Positions 11,771-22,974 of a stretch of DNA of 64,000 nt are shown one piece after another. Origin of the DNA: Dryas octopetala (taxonomy: Eukaryota > Streptophyta > Magnoliopsida > Rosales > Rosaceae); the NCBI GenBank assembly GCA_963921425.1, contig OY992834.1, positions 14,200,164 to 14,264,163 of the forward strand, written 5' to 3'. Position 1 is the stretch's first letter. The number at the start of each line of letters is the position of its first letter. The notes under the pieces were generated by a model, which worked only from the letters and a program-made list of their open reading frames with translations, was not told the DNA's origin and made no database searches. A program made the position numbers and the translations under genes.

Positions 11771-12259
11771 TTGAATTCAAAACCAATTTGGTACATCTCC
11801 CATGAAGTCAAAACTAATCAGTATCAGAATGTTCCAAACCGTTTGGTTAACTCATATGAAATCAATACCTCAATGTGTGTCATTACATCACATAAAGAAA
11901 TCTTCTACAGGGGCAATCCAGTAGGTTATGTGACAACGTATGCGTTGTATGATTTCAACAAGAAGGGAAAGCCTAAGAAGTCCTTGTATAGAATGGAAAA
12001 ATATGAGTTACTACCGTCAGATTATGAGCATATCATTCCCCCTCCCATTACCCCTGAAAATTTTGTTGATTTTAGTCTAGATGATTGTGGCTCACTTTTC
12101 CCCATTTTTGAAATGACTCTCTCAAGTCTTGGATCAAGCGACTTCATAACTCTTGAAAAGAACGACTTGTCGGGTTCTCCTAGTGCCTTGTTAAAAGGCA
12201 AACTCCTACTGCTTAATCTGCTCCAGGTCACACGGTGCCATCACTGCCCATGTCCCTAG
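11771..12259 (+). other. orphan open frame of unknown origin inside unit B
   Basis: An open frame of about 160 codons with coding-like codon choice (for example YGVTTYALYDFNKKGKPKK-like wording and SLDDCGSLFPIFEMTLSSLG). It starts from a non-ATG codon; the first in-frame ATG is about 35 codons in. I recognise no domain. It lies in a segment of about 0.9 kb (11,534-12,450) that has no counterpart in the other units, so it came in with an insertion. It may be a fragment of a host gene or of a mobile element. The segment resumes after the CACTA element at 17,729 and ends before about 17,880. Confidence 0.3.
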
Positions 12260-12469
12260 GCTTTGGTGTTCTACCTTTGCTGTAAGGACAAAGCAATGAT
12301 GCATGATTCTTTCAGCTATAAAGGTTGTGATTATGTGCTCTATACTTGCCATCTTCCTAATTTGAGTAGTTTGAGGAATGGAGCACTACCAGTAGGAAGG
12401 CTGCATTCTTCTTCATAATTTACGCTATTGATGCCAAAATGAACATATCTCACTACAAGAAAAATATAT

Positions 12470-12745
12470 TTGGGCAATGAAACTTTGGTAAACGAATCTC
12501 GATTCGTAGCCCAAAGAAACTTTGGGCGACAAACAAGAAAATTTGTCGCCTAATTTCATACAAGTTTGGGCGACGAATACTATGTTCCTCGCCTAAATAC
12601 ACTTTGGACGATGACATCATTTTGTCGCTTAAACTCACACACCAAAATGATGGTTGACAAATAAATTGGGCGAGAAATATGCATATTCCTCGCCCAACGT
12701 CACTTTGGGCGACATCATGTTTCGTCGCCCAAAGTCTCATTGCCT
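12470..12745. repeat. left subterminal repeat array of the CACTA element
   Basis: Short alternating motifs TTTGGGCGACGA and TCGTCGCCCAAA occur about every 30-40 bases in both orientations (for example near 12,520, 12,565, 12,605, 12,665 and 12,705). Arrays of this kind near CACTA ends bind the element's own regulatory protein. Confidence 0.8.
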
Positions 12746-12784
12746 TTTTTTTGTGCAATTATAGGTAGATTATTCATACAATGT

Positions 12785-13612
12785 GATTGTGTTTTCAACG
12801 ATCCAAATCGTTGAATTTTTAATTTTTCATTCAAAGATCAGCATTGCAAAAAATTAGCTCAATTGGAGATCTAAAAGTTACGTAACGGTGCTCGAATGCA
12901 TGAACGATCAAGAATTTGCTAATACTAATCGATCGAGTAGATGAATTCCGATTTGGCCGATTTTTTGCATGGATGATCTCTGAGTATAAACGAATAAAAT
13001 GAACGGCTCCGATCGTTGAAATCATATTGTAGTCTTTACAATTGTTGAATCGACAAAGTTTCAACGAAAAAGCTATAGAATTATACTATTCAAGTGTATT
13101 TGTATGTAAAAGATCACTTTTCTATTGTGTTTTTAACGATCCGAACCAATCATTTCTTAGTGCCACACTCAAAGATCATCCATGCAAAAAATTATCTCAA
13201 TTGGAAATGTAAAAGTTATGTTTGGCGTTTAGGGTGTATGAACGATCGTAATTCTTATAATAATAATCGAACGGGTAGATGAACTCCAATTGAGCCGATT
13301 TTTTGCAGGGTTGATTTTTGAGTATGAACGTATATGATGAATGGCTTTGATCGTGATAATCACATTGTGGTCTTCACAATTATTGAAGCTACAAAGTTTC
13401 AATGAAAGAGTTAATAGAATTTTATTATTTAAGTGTAAAGTCCATTCATTTATATGTAGAATCTTATATCTTGATCGTGTTTTCAACGATCCGAACCGTT
13501 TATTTATTAGTTTTCTACTCAAAGATCATTCCTTTAAAAATTAGGTCAATTGGAGATGTAGAAGTTTGGTATCGGAGCTCGAACGTATAAACAACCATGG
13601 TTCATACATAAA
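12785..13612. repeat. three tandem copies of a roughly 345-bp unit inside CACTA
   Basis: Three imperfect direct copies begin at about 12,790, 13,127 and 13,478; the third is short. Each opens with TTTTCAACGATCCGAACCG or a close variant, then CAAAGATCAT, AAAAAATTAG and CAATTGGAGAT, and the first two end with CACAATTATTGAAGCTACAAAG-like sequence. The opening words match the arms of separate foldback MITEs in this window, so the transposon probably captured and then multiplied such sequence. Confidence 0.7.
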
Positions 13613-13617
13613 ATTGT

Positions 13618-13825
13618 GTTTAGGCGACGAAGTATACCTTTGGGTGATGAACTATTCGTCGCCCAAAGTCTAAAATTTTGGTGGGATGAAACGGCACCCT
13701 AAAGTCAACGATTTTGGGCGATGAACAAGATTCTGTCGCCCAAATGCCATTTGGGCAACGAAATCATGTATTCCTCGCTTTAAAGTGCTTTGGGCGACAA
13801 AATCATGTTCGTCGCCCTAAGTCTT
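13618..13825. repeat. second CACTA subterminal-type repeat block
   Basis: The TTTGGGCGACGAA / TTCGTCGCCCAAA motif array resumes here, about 1.2 kb inside the left end, after the three-copy insert. It is followed by a proline/threonine-coding C-rich stretch (13,870-14,125) that looks compositional. Confidence 0.7.
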
Positions 13826-15202
13826 TTAATTTCTATACCTATATTGCTGGGTTTCACTGTACGTCACTCATCTCTCTCAACTCTTGCTCCTCCTTCCTCC
13901 TTCCTCCCCATTCCGAAAACCCACCCCGTCCTCCTCCCTCATCCCTTCTTCCTCATCCTGAAAACCCACCCCCTGAAACCCACCCTTCTACCGAAACCCA
14001 CCCCTCCACCGAAAACCCACCCTCCCAGTACACCGAAACTCACTCCCCCCATCGAAAACCCAACCCCCCCACCGAAACCCATCCCCTCACCCTCCCAACT
14101 CACCGAAACCCTCCCCCCCCCCCACAGGTAAAGTTTTTTTTTTTTTGAATTTCTGTTATTTTAATTATTGATTTTTATATTTTTTTTCTAATGTTTTGGA
14201 TTTTGCATTTGTATGATTGAACAATTTGCATTCGTTGTGGATTTTGTATAAATTAGTTGTAGAATTTCTGATTTTTTGTGGTAATTAATTGATGTTGTGG
14301 ATTTTTTTAATTTAGTAGTTTGGTTGTGAAATCTGAATTTAGATTGAGTTTAGGCTAATATTTAACAATGATTTATTTTTTTTGTGAAAGAAAGATAGTG
14401 TTGCATTTTTTGTGAAGGATAATTGCATTTTTGGTGAGGTATATGTTTAATCTATCTTTTAGTTAAGTTTATGTATAATTTAGTATTTAATGTTTCATAT
14501 ATAATTGTATTAAACTTTTTTAGTGAATTAGTTTGTATGTTAAAATTAATTATAAAATTGATTAGTTAGTTTGTATGTTTTTAAATGCTAAAATTTATTA
14601 GTTTGTTTGTATGTTTGTATGTATATTGTTAGATTAATTATAGTTTATTTTGTATGTTACATTTAATTTAGTTGTAATTGCAAAATTTTCGATGACGTAG
14701 TCCAGCACTCCTCCTCGAGTACTGGGTTAGGTCATGTGGCACGAAGCGCCTGTGCGAAGTTATCAGTCGATAACTTTGTACATTCAATTTAAATTCACCT
14801 TAGACCCGTTTAAGAGTCTATTGGACGCGCGCATGGACGCTAGGCGTGACTGCGCTCCAATATGATTCTTGAATTATCCAAATTACCCATAGACAATTTG
14901 GGAGTGCACAATTATGTGTTGTGGTTAGCGGTTCATGTGATGTGGTTTCAATCTGGGAAAATTTCGGCAACATCTTCCTATGTGTTCTTCGAGTGCATAC
15001 TAGATATTTGTTTTAAATATCTACGCCGTGCACTTGGAGAACCATAAGGAGATGTTGCCGAAATTTTCTCAAATCGAAACTACGTCGTGAGAACCAACAA
15101 CCACGACACATATGTGCATTCTCGAATGGGATAGGGCTTTTACCGGAGGCATAAGTTGACGAAGAAGGGTGACAAATTTTTTTCTAATTGTCGTGTAATA
15201 TG

Positions 15203-15510
15203 GAAACAGGCATCATGGACCGACAGTGGATACGTAATACGAATCGTGTTAGTGATGAATATTTACATGGGATCGAGTCATTTATCCAAGTTGCACAGGA
15301 ACATGTTAATGCTCAAAATAATATAAAGTGTCTGTGCCAAAATTGTAACAACATGTTATGGAAGACAGTGCGTGAAGTCAGAATTCATTTGGTGTAATAT
15401 GGGATGTCACACAATTATACGACATGGTATTATCATGGTGAACCGAGAGTTTATGCTTCGACTTCCTCGGATGCTCGAACAATTCTGCAGCCTACTGCCT
15501 CATCATTAGA
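15203..15510 (+). pseudogene. transposase-associated domain remnant in CACTA
   Basis: From an ATG at 15203 the frame begins MDRQWIRNTNRVSDEYLHGI and holds C-x-C and C-x2-C type cysteines, then HL and later TTWYYHGEP. This order (W, YL-G, cysteine cluster, HL, W-HGE) is that of the Transpos_assoc domain found at the N-terminus of CACTA TNPD transposases. A single in-frame stop sits between HLV and YGM (about 15396), and no catalytic domain follows. A donor-like site near 15510 leads into the intron before the next gene's exon. Confidence 0.65.
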
Positions 15511-15621
15511 GAGTAAGAAAAATATTTTCACCGTACTTGTGTTTAGGTTTAATTTTATTTAGATGTTATAAGATTACTGTGAAATTAATATGTTATATTT
15601 GCTTTTCTAGGTACCAAAAAC

Positions 15622-16910
15622 ATGAGGGGGATAAGTAGAGGGTTGAAGGCGTCTCGAATCACGCGCACCACGAACGAGAGGATTCGAATCGTTCTTGAGA
15701 AAGATCACCTACGACCGAGCAAGGAGGTCCATAGTACTTTCGCTTCCTTTGTCGGGGCAATTATCCGTGCCGACTGCCCCATGCTTTTCCCCAGTTGGGA
15801 AAAAGTTGATGACGCTATCAAGAGGAGTATTATGGGCTCCATTTCAGTGAGTATATTTCGATTAATACAAAATGATGAATTTGATCATTCCTAACAATTT
15901 AATATTTATTTTTTTCAGGTAAACTATGACATTCGGATAGAGGATCCGGATGTAGCTAGATATATGGAGAAGTTATTGAGAAAAGTTTACACAAAATGGA
16001 AGCACGAGCTGCACAGGGAATATAACATGTTTGGATCGGCAGATGAGGCATTGACCAGCCCTCCTTCGAAGATGGCATCCCGGCTTGATCAGTGGCATTG
16101 GTTGTGCACTCATTTTCAGAATTCGAAATTTTTGGTATGTTATATCATTTTAAGACTTCAAAATTTTTTTAGTACTGAGTAGAGTCGTATCGTCAAGTGT
16201 GCCATTATTTAATTTAATATATATATTCTTTAGTATTGTTTGAGTTTTTGTCAACATTACATTCTTTTTCAGGCTCGTTCGCAATTTCTGGAGCTCGACA
16301 ACTACGGGGATGTTTATGGCCGACCTGACAACTACGGATATGTTTATGGCCGACCCGACAACGAGAAGGGCATGACGAAGAACGTTAGTTTTTTATATTT
16401 TAGTTTTATTTCACAATTTTTTATATTTGTATTTAATTTCCTAATTTCTAACTTATGTATAACATTTTGAAGGCTGAGATGCTCGCCAAGAAGGCGAGTT
16501 ATTTGGAGGAGGTGGCCAGCCAGTACCCTCCGGACACTCCGTTGGAGTCGATTTCAGTCCCCGATCGCGATGCCGGTCTTCGTATTATAACGGAGACACT
16601 GGGTGTTAGGCGTGGTAGGGAGATACGCGGAATAGGAGCGGGTCGAGTTCGTGATCTCAGCGCCAGATCTTCGTCTCAGCCATATGTAGAATTCGTCAAC
16701 CTGTCCACTGAAGTGCAGCTGTTGAGGGGTCAGCTAGAAGAATGGAGAGCGGCATATGCACAGCATACGAGTAAGGTGCATCAGATGGAGCAGATGTTCG
16801 GTCAGTTGGCCAAGATCGTACCTGGGTTTGTACTGCCATCGAACATTGACCAGTGCATGCCAGGCTCCTCCACCGGTGCCGATGATGTTACTGACCTAAG
16901 GGGCCATTAG
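15622..16910 (+). CDS. CACTA accessory protein, Transposase_24 (TNP1/Ptta-like), four exons
   Basis: Exons 15622-15846, 15919-16134, 16273-16383 and 16473-16910 join in frame through GT-AG introns of 72-138 bases to give 329 residues. The protein has a basic N-terminal region, then PSKMASRLDQWHWLCTHFQ at about residues 120-140, typical of the plant transposase Transposase_24 domain, and a C-terminal helical stretch (LSTEVQLLRGQLEEWRAAYA, with MEQMFGQLAKI after it) likely to form a coiled coil. A 30-bp internal repeat encodes DNYGDVYGRPD twice. The family is the DNA-binding partner (TNPA-like) of CACTA elements. The frame is intact. An upstream exon may exist. Expression is unknown. Confidence 0.7.
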
Positions 16911-17090
16911 TGATTGTATGTATCGATTATATTTGCATATAATATTAAATTGTTGCTACTTTGTATGGAGATTTGAATATATAAATTTATTAATTTTGTC
17001 GTATATAGTTTTTGAATAAAGATATTTTTTTTTAAATATTAAATTCAAATATATAATCTAAATAAAAAAATATTTTTTTTAAATAAATAT

Positions 17091-17728
17091 GTTTAGGCGA
17101 CGAAATTGTTCGTCGCCTAACCACTCTTTGGGCAAGGAATAATAAATTTTGTTGCCTAAACATGCTTTGGAAGAGGAATAATTAATTTCGTCACCCAAAG
17201 TATGTTTAGGCGACGGAATTCTTCGTCGCCTAAACATGGTTTGGGAGAGGAATAAAAATTTCGTCCCCCAAAGTATGTTTAAGCGACGAACAATTTCGCC
17301 GCCTAAACATGCTTTGGGAGAGGAATAAGGAATTCGTCGCCTAAAGTATGTTTAGGCGATGAATCATTTTGCCGCCTAAACATTCTTTGGGAGAGGAAGA
17401 AGAATTTCGTATAGTTTAGGCGACGAATCATTTCGCCGCATAAACATTCTTTGGGAGAGGAAGAAGAATTTTGTTGCCCAAAGTATGTTTAAGCGACGAA
17501 CATTTCCACCGTCTAAACATACTTTGGGCGACGAACAATATATCCGTCACCCAAAGTCTCTTCAAGAGACGAACCAAATTCGTCGCCTCAGGTATCTTTG
17601 GGCGACGGAATTTACTTGTTTGTCACCCAAAGTCTTGGGCGTCATGGCTTGGGCGACCAAATTGTCGACAAAATTCGACTTTAGAAGAGGAACTAGGTTC
17701 GTCGTCCAAACTCTTTTTTCTTGTAGTG
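17091..17728. repeat. right subterminal repeat array of the CACTA element
   Basis: About a dozen units of TTTAGGCGACGAA or GTCGCCTAAACAT alternate, spaced 30-60 bases apart, running to the right terminus. The variant GCCTAAAC predominates on this side and GCCCAAAG on the left. Confidence 0.85.
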
Positions 17729-17879
17729 TCTCTTGTCTTAGTTTATGCAAGTTGACTGGTGCAAAGAAAATATAAAGTTTCGCAATAAGACAACAATGGA
17801 ATTTGGATAGAAGAAGCATTTTGTGTTCTCATGTGTAAACTCAAAGAAGCTCGTGACAAAGAGAGGAAAGACGCTCATG

Positions 17880-18705
17880 ACATAGGGAGTAAAGTTAGGT
17901 GTGGAACTTGTAATTCAAGCCTTAGATGCAGAATATGCAATGTTGTTTATGTTTGGTGTATTTTGTGTATTTGGAATCTGTAGGCGCATGTGTAAATTGT
18001 AATTTGAATAAGATTAATCTTAATGTGATTTGCTTTCTTTAATTGTAGTTTTTGTACTATTCCTACCCAATACATGCATTATATTTCATTCTAGATAGGC
18101 TGTAACCTTCTTTTGCATTATTGGTGTTAGCATGTGGCGTGGCTTGTAACTGTTCTTCACGAGCATATTGCTAGTGTCATGGTTCGATCATCTCTAAGAA
18201 AAGCTAGGTTCATATTTTAAATAATGAGTTTGTGATTGCTGCTTCTAAAATGCTTGTTAGAGTAGAGTTATAACTGCACTCCTGAGGAGTATATGGCTTC
18301 TGCTCATATTTTGATTGAGATAAGGTAAAATTTGGATTTTGTTTGTTTTTAATTTTTTTTTAATTTTATGGCATTTTGATATTTTCATTGAAAAGCTTTA
18401 AACTATGAATGAAAGATTGTGAGGACTCAAAAGTAGTGCCTAAGCGTTTACTCTCCTGATTACGGCAAAGGCATTGTATAAAGATTCATTCAATAAGCAT
18501 AATACTCATTGTGTTGGGCCGTTGGGGTATGAAAAAAGAGTTATGGAAATAGATTGGGACCAAAATAACACATTACAGTCTCAACTACCACTCCTGCCTG
18601 ATATGGATCAAGGATTTGTCTTTTGCCATGCTCTTTTTCAGATGTTTTAGCATTTTCTTGAAATTAAACAGCGTGCAAATTAGTGCTTACTTATTGGGCT
18701 CATAA
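17880..18705 (+). ncRNA. tandem unit B, 3' module
   Basis: This is the 3' part of unit B, displaced by the insertions. Long stretches match unit A's 8,820-9,335: TGTTGTTTATGTTTGGTGTA, GTAGGCGCATGTGTAAATTG, GGTGTTAGCATGTGGCGTGG and CTTGAAATTAAACAGCGTGC. It continues with ATTTTCATTGAAAAGCTTTAAAC and GAAAGATTGTGA, which also occur in units C, D and E. The distal CCATGCTCTTTTTCAGATG segment recurs in unit A and in the remnant at 4.4 kb. No open frame of note. Confidence 0.45.
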
Positions 18706-19116
18706 AAAATAATAAGGAAAAAAAAAGATTGGCCAAGTAGATTGCAGAGGTTATAAATAATGTTGGAGTTTCTTTGGATAATGGGGTAGTGCACCAACTT
18801 ACCTTGTGAATTATCAATTTTTTTGTTGCTTGTTTTTTGATTTTATATCCCATTTTTTATGCATTAAATTATCAAATACTGCATGTGTACAAGTGGCTTT
18901 ATGTGGTTGTAGGATCATTTTTTAGTGTTTTTGGGATAAGCATCATCAAGAAGTGCTTCCAACTGGATTTACAGGAAGTACTTGAATTATCATCAAGAAA
19001 ATCGTGTGTGCTTCAACACAAATGCCAAGTACTACAACAACTATAGCTAGAAGCACTCCTAAATAAACTCTTAAAAAACCAATAAAACGACAATTATATA
19101 TAACATATTTAACTAA

Positions 19117-20168
19117 TGTTTGTTTGGACGGAATCTAGAGCAAGAATGAGAATTCAATTTCCATTCTATCCAAACATGGTGTTTGGCTGGCTTGTAAGGG
19201 AAATGAACTAAGTAATTGACCTTAGTTGATCATAATTCAATTCCTGATAAGAGGTGGAATTGAAATACCGGAGGGGGGTGGTATTTCTATTCCTACACTA
19301 GCTGGAATGGAATGTAAAATTACAATAAATACTCTCATTATATGACTACTAAAAAACTGAAAACATAAAAACTCACTCTTGTCTTCCTCCATTTTTCTAT
19401 TCCATGGCAAATTTGTCATGCCTCCTATCAAAAAAATTATAGGATATAACTAATATACCGCCACGTGGTATAACCAATCTAACATGTAAGGATATTATTG
19501 GACAATATGTTTATATTAGTATGGTATAATATTAATAACAACTATTCATATTATAACACATAGACTGGTTATACCACGTGTCAATATATCGGTTCTACAG
19601 AATTATTTCTCCTCCTACCACCTCACCTCATCCCTCATCCATGAAAGAAGAACAATTAATAAAAAAGAGTTTTTTTTTCGTTTTGGAGAAAACCAAAAAA
19701 CCCATTGATGCCGATATTCGAAGCAATTGAAGGAGGGGGACGAGATTTTTTTAATTCTGGAAATAACCAATTGACAGAGAAACTTCTGGTTCTTCATCAA
19801 CACAAGGAGAGATAAAGAGGATGGTTATTTAAGAAAAAGATATAATTGCCCAAATTAAAAAATTATTGTTATCTTGAAATTCCTTGAACTGATCCGATAG
19901 GGAGTTTTTTTTTGTCGAACATACGAAAGTTTCTCTCCCACTCTGTCACTCCTTCTTCTCTCCTTTCTCTCTCTAATTTGATAAGTTAAAAGATAAGGAT
20001 AAAATTGGAAAAGTGCTATTATTTACTCTATTACAAATCATTCTATGTTTTCAATTACTAAATTGTTCCAAACATTAGAATGGAAAGTTAAAAGTCATTA
20101 CATTACTAGATAGTTAAGGAATAGAATACAATACTTGTTCCAATTGTAGCATTACGGCCAAACAAACA
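19117..20168. mobile_element. foldback element with TGTTTGTTTGG ends
   Basis: The left end reads TGTTTGTTTGGACGGAAT and the right end is the inverse of TGTTTGTTTGGCCGTAAT. Inner words (ATTCCATTCTATCC, GGAATAG, AATTCC) recur in inverted order. I did not find a matching target duplication, so ends and superfamily are tentative. A shorter inverted-repeat element sits inside at about 19,453-19,590. Confidence 0.5.
19453..19590. mobile_element. nested small MITE with about 28-bp inverted ends
   Basis: TATACCGCCACGTGGTATAA on the left and the inverse of TATATTGACACGTGGTATAA on the right, continuing CCAATCTA / CCAGTCTA, enclose an AT-rich centre. The element is about 138 bp and non-coding. The CACGTG in each arm is a G-box core, but here it is part of the terminal repeat. 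Confidence 0.65.
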
Positions 20169-20809
20169 GGAGTTTATTACTACCTAAAACTATTTTGTTA
20201 TAAGTTTACAACTACCCATCTCCAAACAAAAAGAACATCAATAAAAAAAAATAGCAATTTTTTGTAAAAGGAGAAACTAATAGGTAGAGAAATTGCATGA
20301 AAATAAGAATTTAAGAATATGTAGGTGAATGAAATAAGAACTTGGAATCCTTTAGGACAAATTGGCATGCACCAGCTATAATCCCAACCGTATTCCATAA
20401 TCCCAAATTTAGAGTTGGGTGAGCTGCACCCATAGACCATCTCACACTTCGATCCCTAAATAAATTTTTAGCGTGAGAAAGTTTTGAACTCCACTTTTGG
20501 CGTAAAGAAATTGTTAACCATTTTATTGTCATTTTCCAATATTCTATAATTATCCTTATCTTCCCAGTTAAAACATTCTTATTTTCTTCTATGTCATTTA
20601 TTACTTTTAAATAATTATAATGTGCTTAACGTGATGAGAAAGAGGTGAGCAGTTGTTAGTTTATATAAGAAAAAAAATGAGTTTGGCATTGGAGAATATG
20701 GATATGGTTAAAGTAGTGTTTAATACCATAGAAAATATGTTTGAAATATTCCTATTATTAACTTCAAATTTAATCTTAGAGATAAACTACGGTTGGTGAT
20801 GCTCTAAGT

Positions 20810-21885
20810 AGCCCAATTTGGTTAGCACTTATGAGAAATGCTAGCCCAATAGTAACAGCCCAATTATAGGAAACCTAAATAGACCTCAGCAGCCCATAAT
20901 CCCATCACAGCCACAAACTACTATAAATAGATGGATAGGGTTCCAAGAAGTGTAGACCTGAGATATATAGTAATAGTCGTACGCCGCATCGTCTATGTAT
21001 TCATAGACAAGACTACAGGCTGCTGCAGGTGATGACTAGTCATGCTTTTGGGGAGCCGTACTACTGCTTTCTGTATGGCTCTCTTTACTGGTAAATCAAT
21101 CAACCTCTTTTCACTCTTTTATCTCTCAGATATGAATATTTGAATATTTCGAGTTGTGTGCAAGTAGCAATAGCAATATTGTCTAATGGGTTTTGCTATT
21201 TACTTGATTTTGAACAAAACTAGGTTCGGATCAGGAACCATTGGGCCAGATCAAGTGTTCTGTTCGACCGTGATTTCTTTGTATAAGAAGATTTATTAAT
21301 TGTTTTTGTCATTTGAACGAGGGTGGACTTAGGTTTTACAGATTTAAAAAACTCTTTTTCAAATTTGTACAAAAATTTAGTATATAATAATTGGATCAAT
21401 AGCAGGCTATGTATAAAATTTTTTTGTAAAGAAAGACAAATAGACATAGCTTTGTTGTAAATCTCAAAATTAATTTCGAGAAAATAATTATTTACAAAAT
21501 ATTTGAGTGTTACAAAAATTGATTGGTACAATGGAGGCGAATAAATAAGTGAAGTTTTGATAATTTCAGTACTCAAGTTAGTAATATATTGTTAATTCAA
21601 ATTTTAGAAGTTGTAGATGTTGGATATTGCAATATCCATTATTTTTGTAACAAGTTTGTTTATGTGAACTATAATTTGAATAAGATTCATTTCAATGTAA
21701 TTTTGTATTTTTTTTATTGTGGTTTTTAGCATGTGGAAAAAATAATCCCGTTATATGTTAATTATCATGCGCCATGGTTCAACTCGACACTTTTAAAATG
21801 CTTGTTATAATATATAATCCCATTTTGGTATTTTCACTGAAACACACTAAAAACTATAAATGAAAGATTGTGATAGACCTTAAGT
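20810..21885 (+). ncRNA. tandem unit C, putative non-coding or micro-ORF gene
   Basis: Four AGCCCA boxes (about 20,811, 20,855, 20,870 and 20,901) are followed by CTATAAATAG at about 20,932, AGGGTTCC, and the CGCCGCATC block at about 20,981. The hairpin arms GAGCCGTAC (21053-21061) and GTATGGCTC (21073-21081) pair over nine bases and lie ten bases before the GGTAAATC donor at 21090. The core (21,185-21,260) has AACAAAACTAGGTTCGGATCA and GATTTCTTTGTATAAGAAG. The 3' module at about 21,600-21,880 is shorter than in B. The promoter is the best-preserved of the array. Coding potential is weak. Confidence 0.48.
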
Positions 21886-22974
21886 CATGTATCAAATTTC
21901 GAAACGTGCTTTTATTATATGTTGCAAAAAAATATGAGTTGCAAGTGACCCAAATCAAATAATGGCATTTTGATTACGAAAAACAAAAACGTATATTAAT
22001 AAGCCAAAGATATCTAAGAGTTGTTGAAAGTTTCAGCAAATATCAATTGAATTTGAAAAACAAAGTTTAATTGAAGGAAATTATAAATAGAAAATTAAAT
22101 TAAAATCAATCAAATATTTCTAAATACTATATTAGTCAATGTGGACTCTTTTTTTACCACAATGGTCAATAGGCCCAAACATAGTTACTTATGTCAACTA
22201 TTTTAAGTTGTATGAATTACCAAATTTGCCCTTACCTTCTTCGAAATTTACAATAGGCGAAATTCAATAACTATTTGTTTTGTTTTTTTAAACAAATAAT
22301 TGTTCTTAGCGGCTGAGTTGGTATCCAAAGTATAACACCACTCTCTTTGGATCTTCTCTCTCTATTTTTCTTTTAAGTATTGTAATTAATTATGTAATTA
22401 GAATACTGAGTGTGTGTTGGTGATTAATTGTGATGAGAGAGAGAGAGAGAGGGAGGGTTTGACTAAAAAATGTTGATTGTTACATAGTCACTAATTTAAA
22501 AACGATAATTGTGTGACAGTTACATATTAAAAAATGATGACTATCACATAGTCAATGGTGATAATGGTGGATCATATTAAAATTGATCACTGATGATGTA
22601 CAATGGACATTGCTAACAACAGCAGTGTGTCAACACAGTGGCAGGAACTACAAATTCCTTTTTGTTTTTTTTTTTTTTTCAGATTAGTATAGTTCTGTTT
22701 TTTGTTATTACAATTCTTTTTTTTGTTATTTCATTTTTTGCATCACAAATTTAAATCCTAAATACATGTGGTAGTGTCTCATAGATTCATAACTTATTCC
22801 ACTTTAAACTCATTTTTTTTGCAACAAGTAATACACTGACACATGCACTGCCACAATATTTGGATCCAAATTTGGGCTATAATTTTGGGATCCATAACAT
22901 TATTGATGCAGATTAATTGTATAATTCATTGACCATTTTGATATTTGAATTTTTTTTTTTTCGTAATTGACCAA
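21886..22974. other. gene-free spacer between units C and D
   Basis: AT-rich sequence with poly-T runs and a short GA repeat at about 22,437-22,452. No gene or clear transposon was seen. Confidence 0.45.

Larger units (their letters stand above)
12451..17728 (+). mobile_element. CACTA (En/Spm) transposon, 5,278 bp, non-autonomous
   Basis: The termini are CACTACAAGAAAAA at 12451 and the inverse TTTTTTCTTGTAGTG ending at 17728, diagnostic of the CACTA superfamily. TCT flanks both ends (12448-12450 and 17729-17731), the 3-bp target duplication typical of these elements. Subterminal blocks repeat TTTGGGCGACGAA and its inverse TTCGTCGCCCAAA many times, in both orientations, as transposase-binding regions of this family do. 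Inside are a remnant of the transposase-associated domain and a spliced Transposase_24-like gene, but no catalytic TNPD/Transposase_21 gene, so it depends on a helper. It inserted into the B-specific segment of the tandem array. Confidence 0.9.
18706..20800. other. spacer between units B and C with nested repeats
   Basis: No gene is seen. It holds a relative of the window-start MITE (about 18,900-19,060) and a foldback element with another nested in it (separate entries). Confidence 0.45.

Noticed and set aside
13714-14148. Frames rich in ENPPxETHP-like residues in the CACTA element
   Set aside because: They come from a C-rich low-complexity stretch and overlap each other in different frames.
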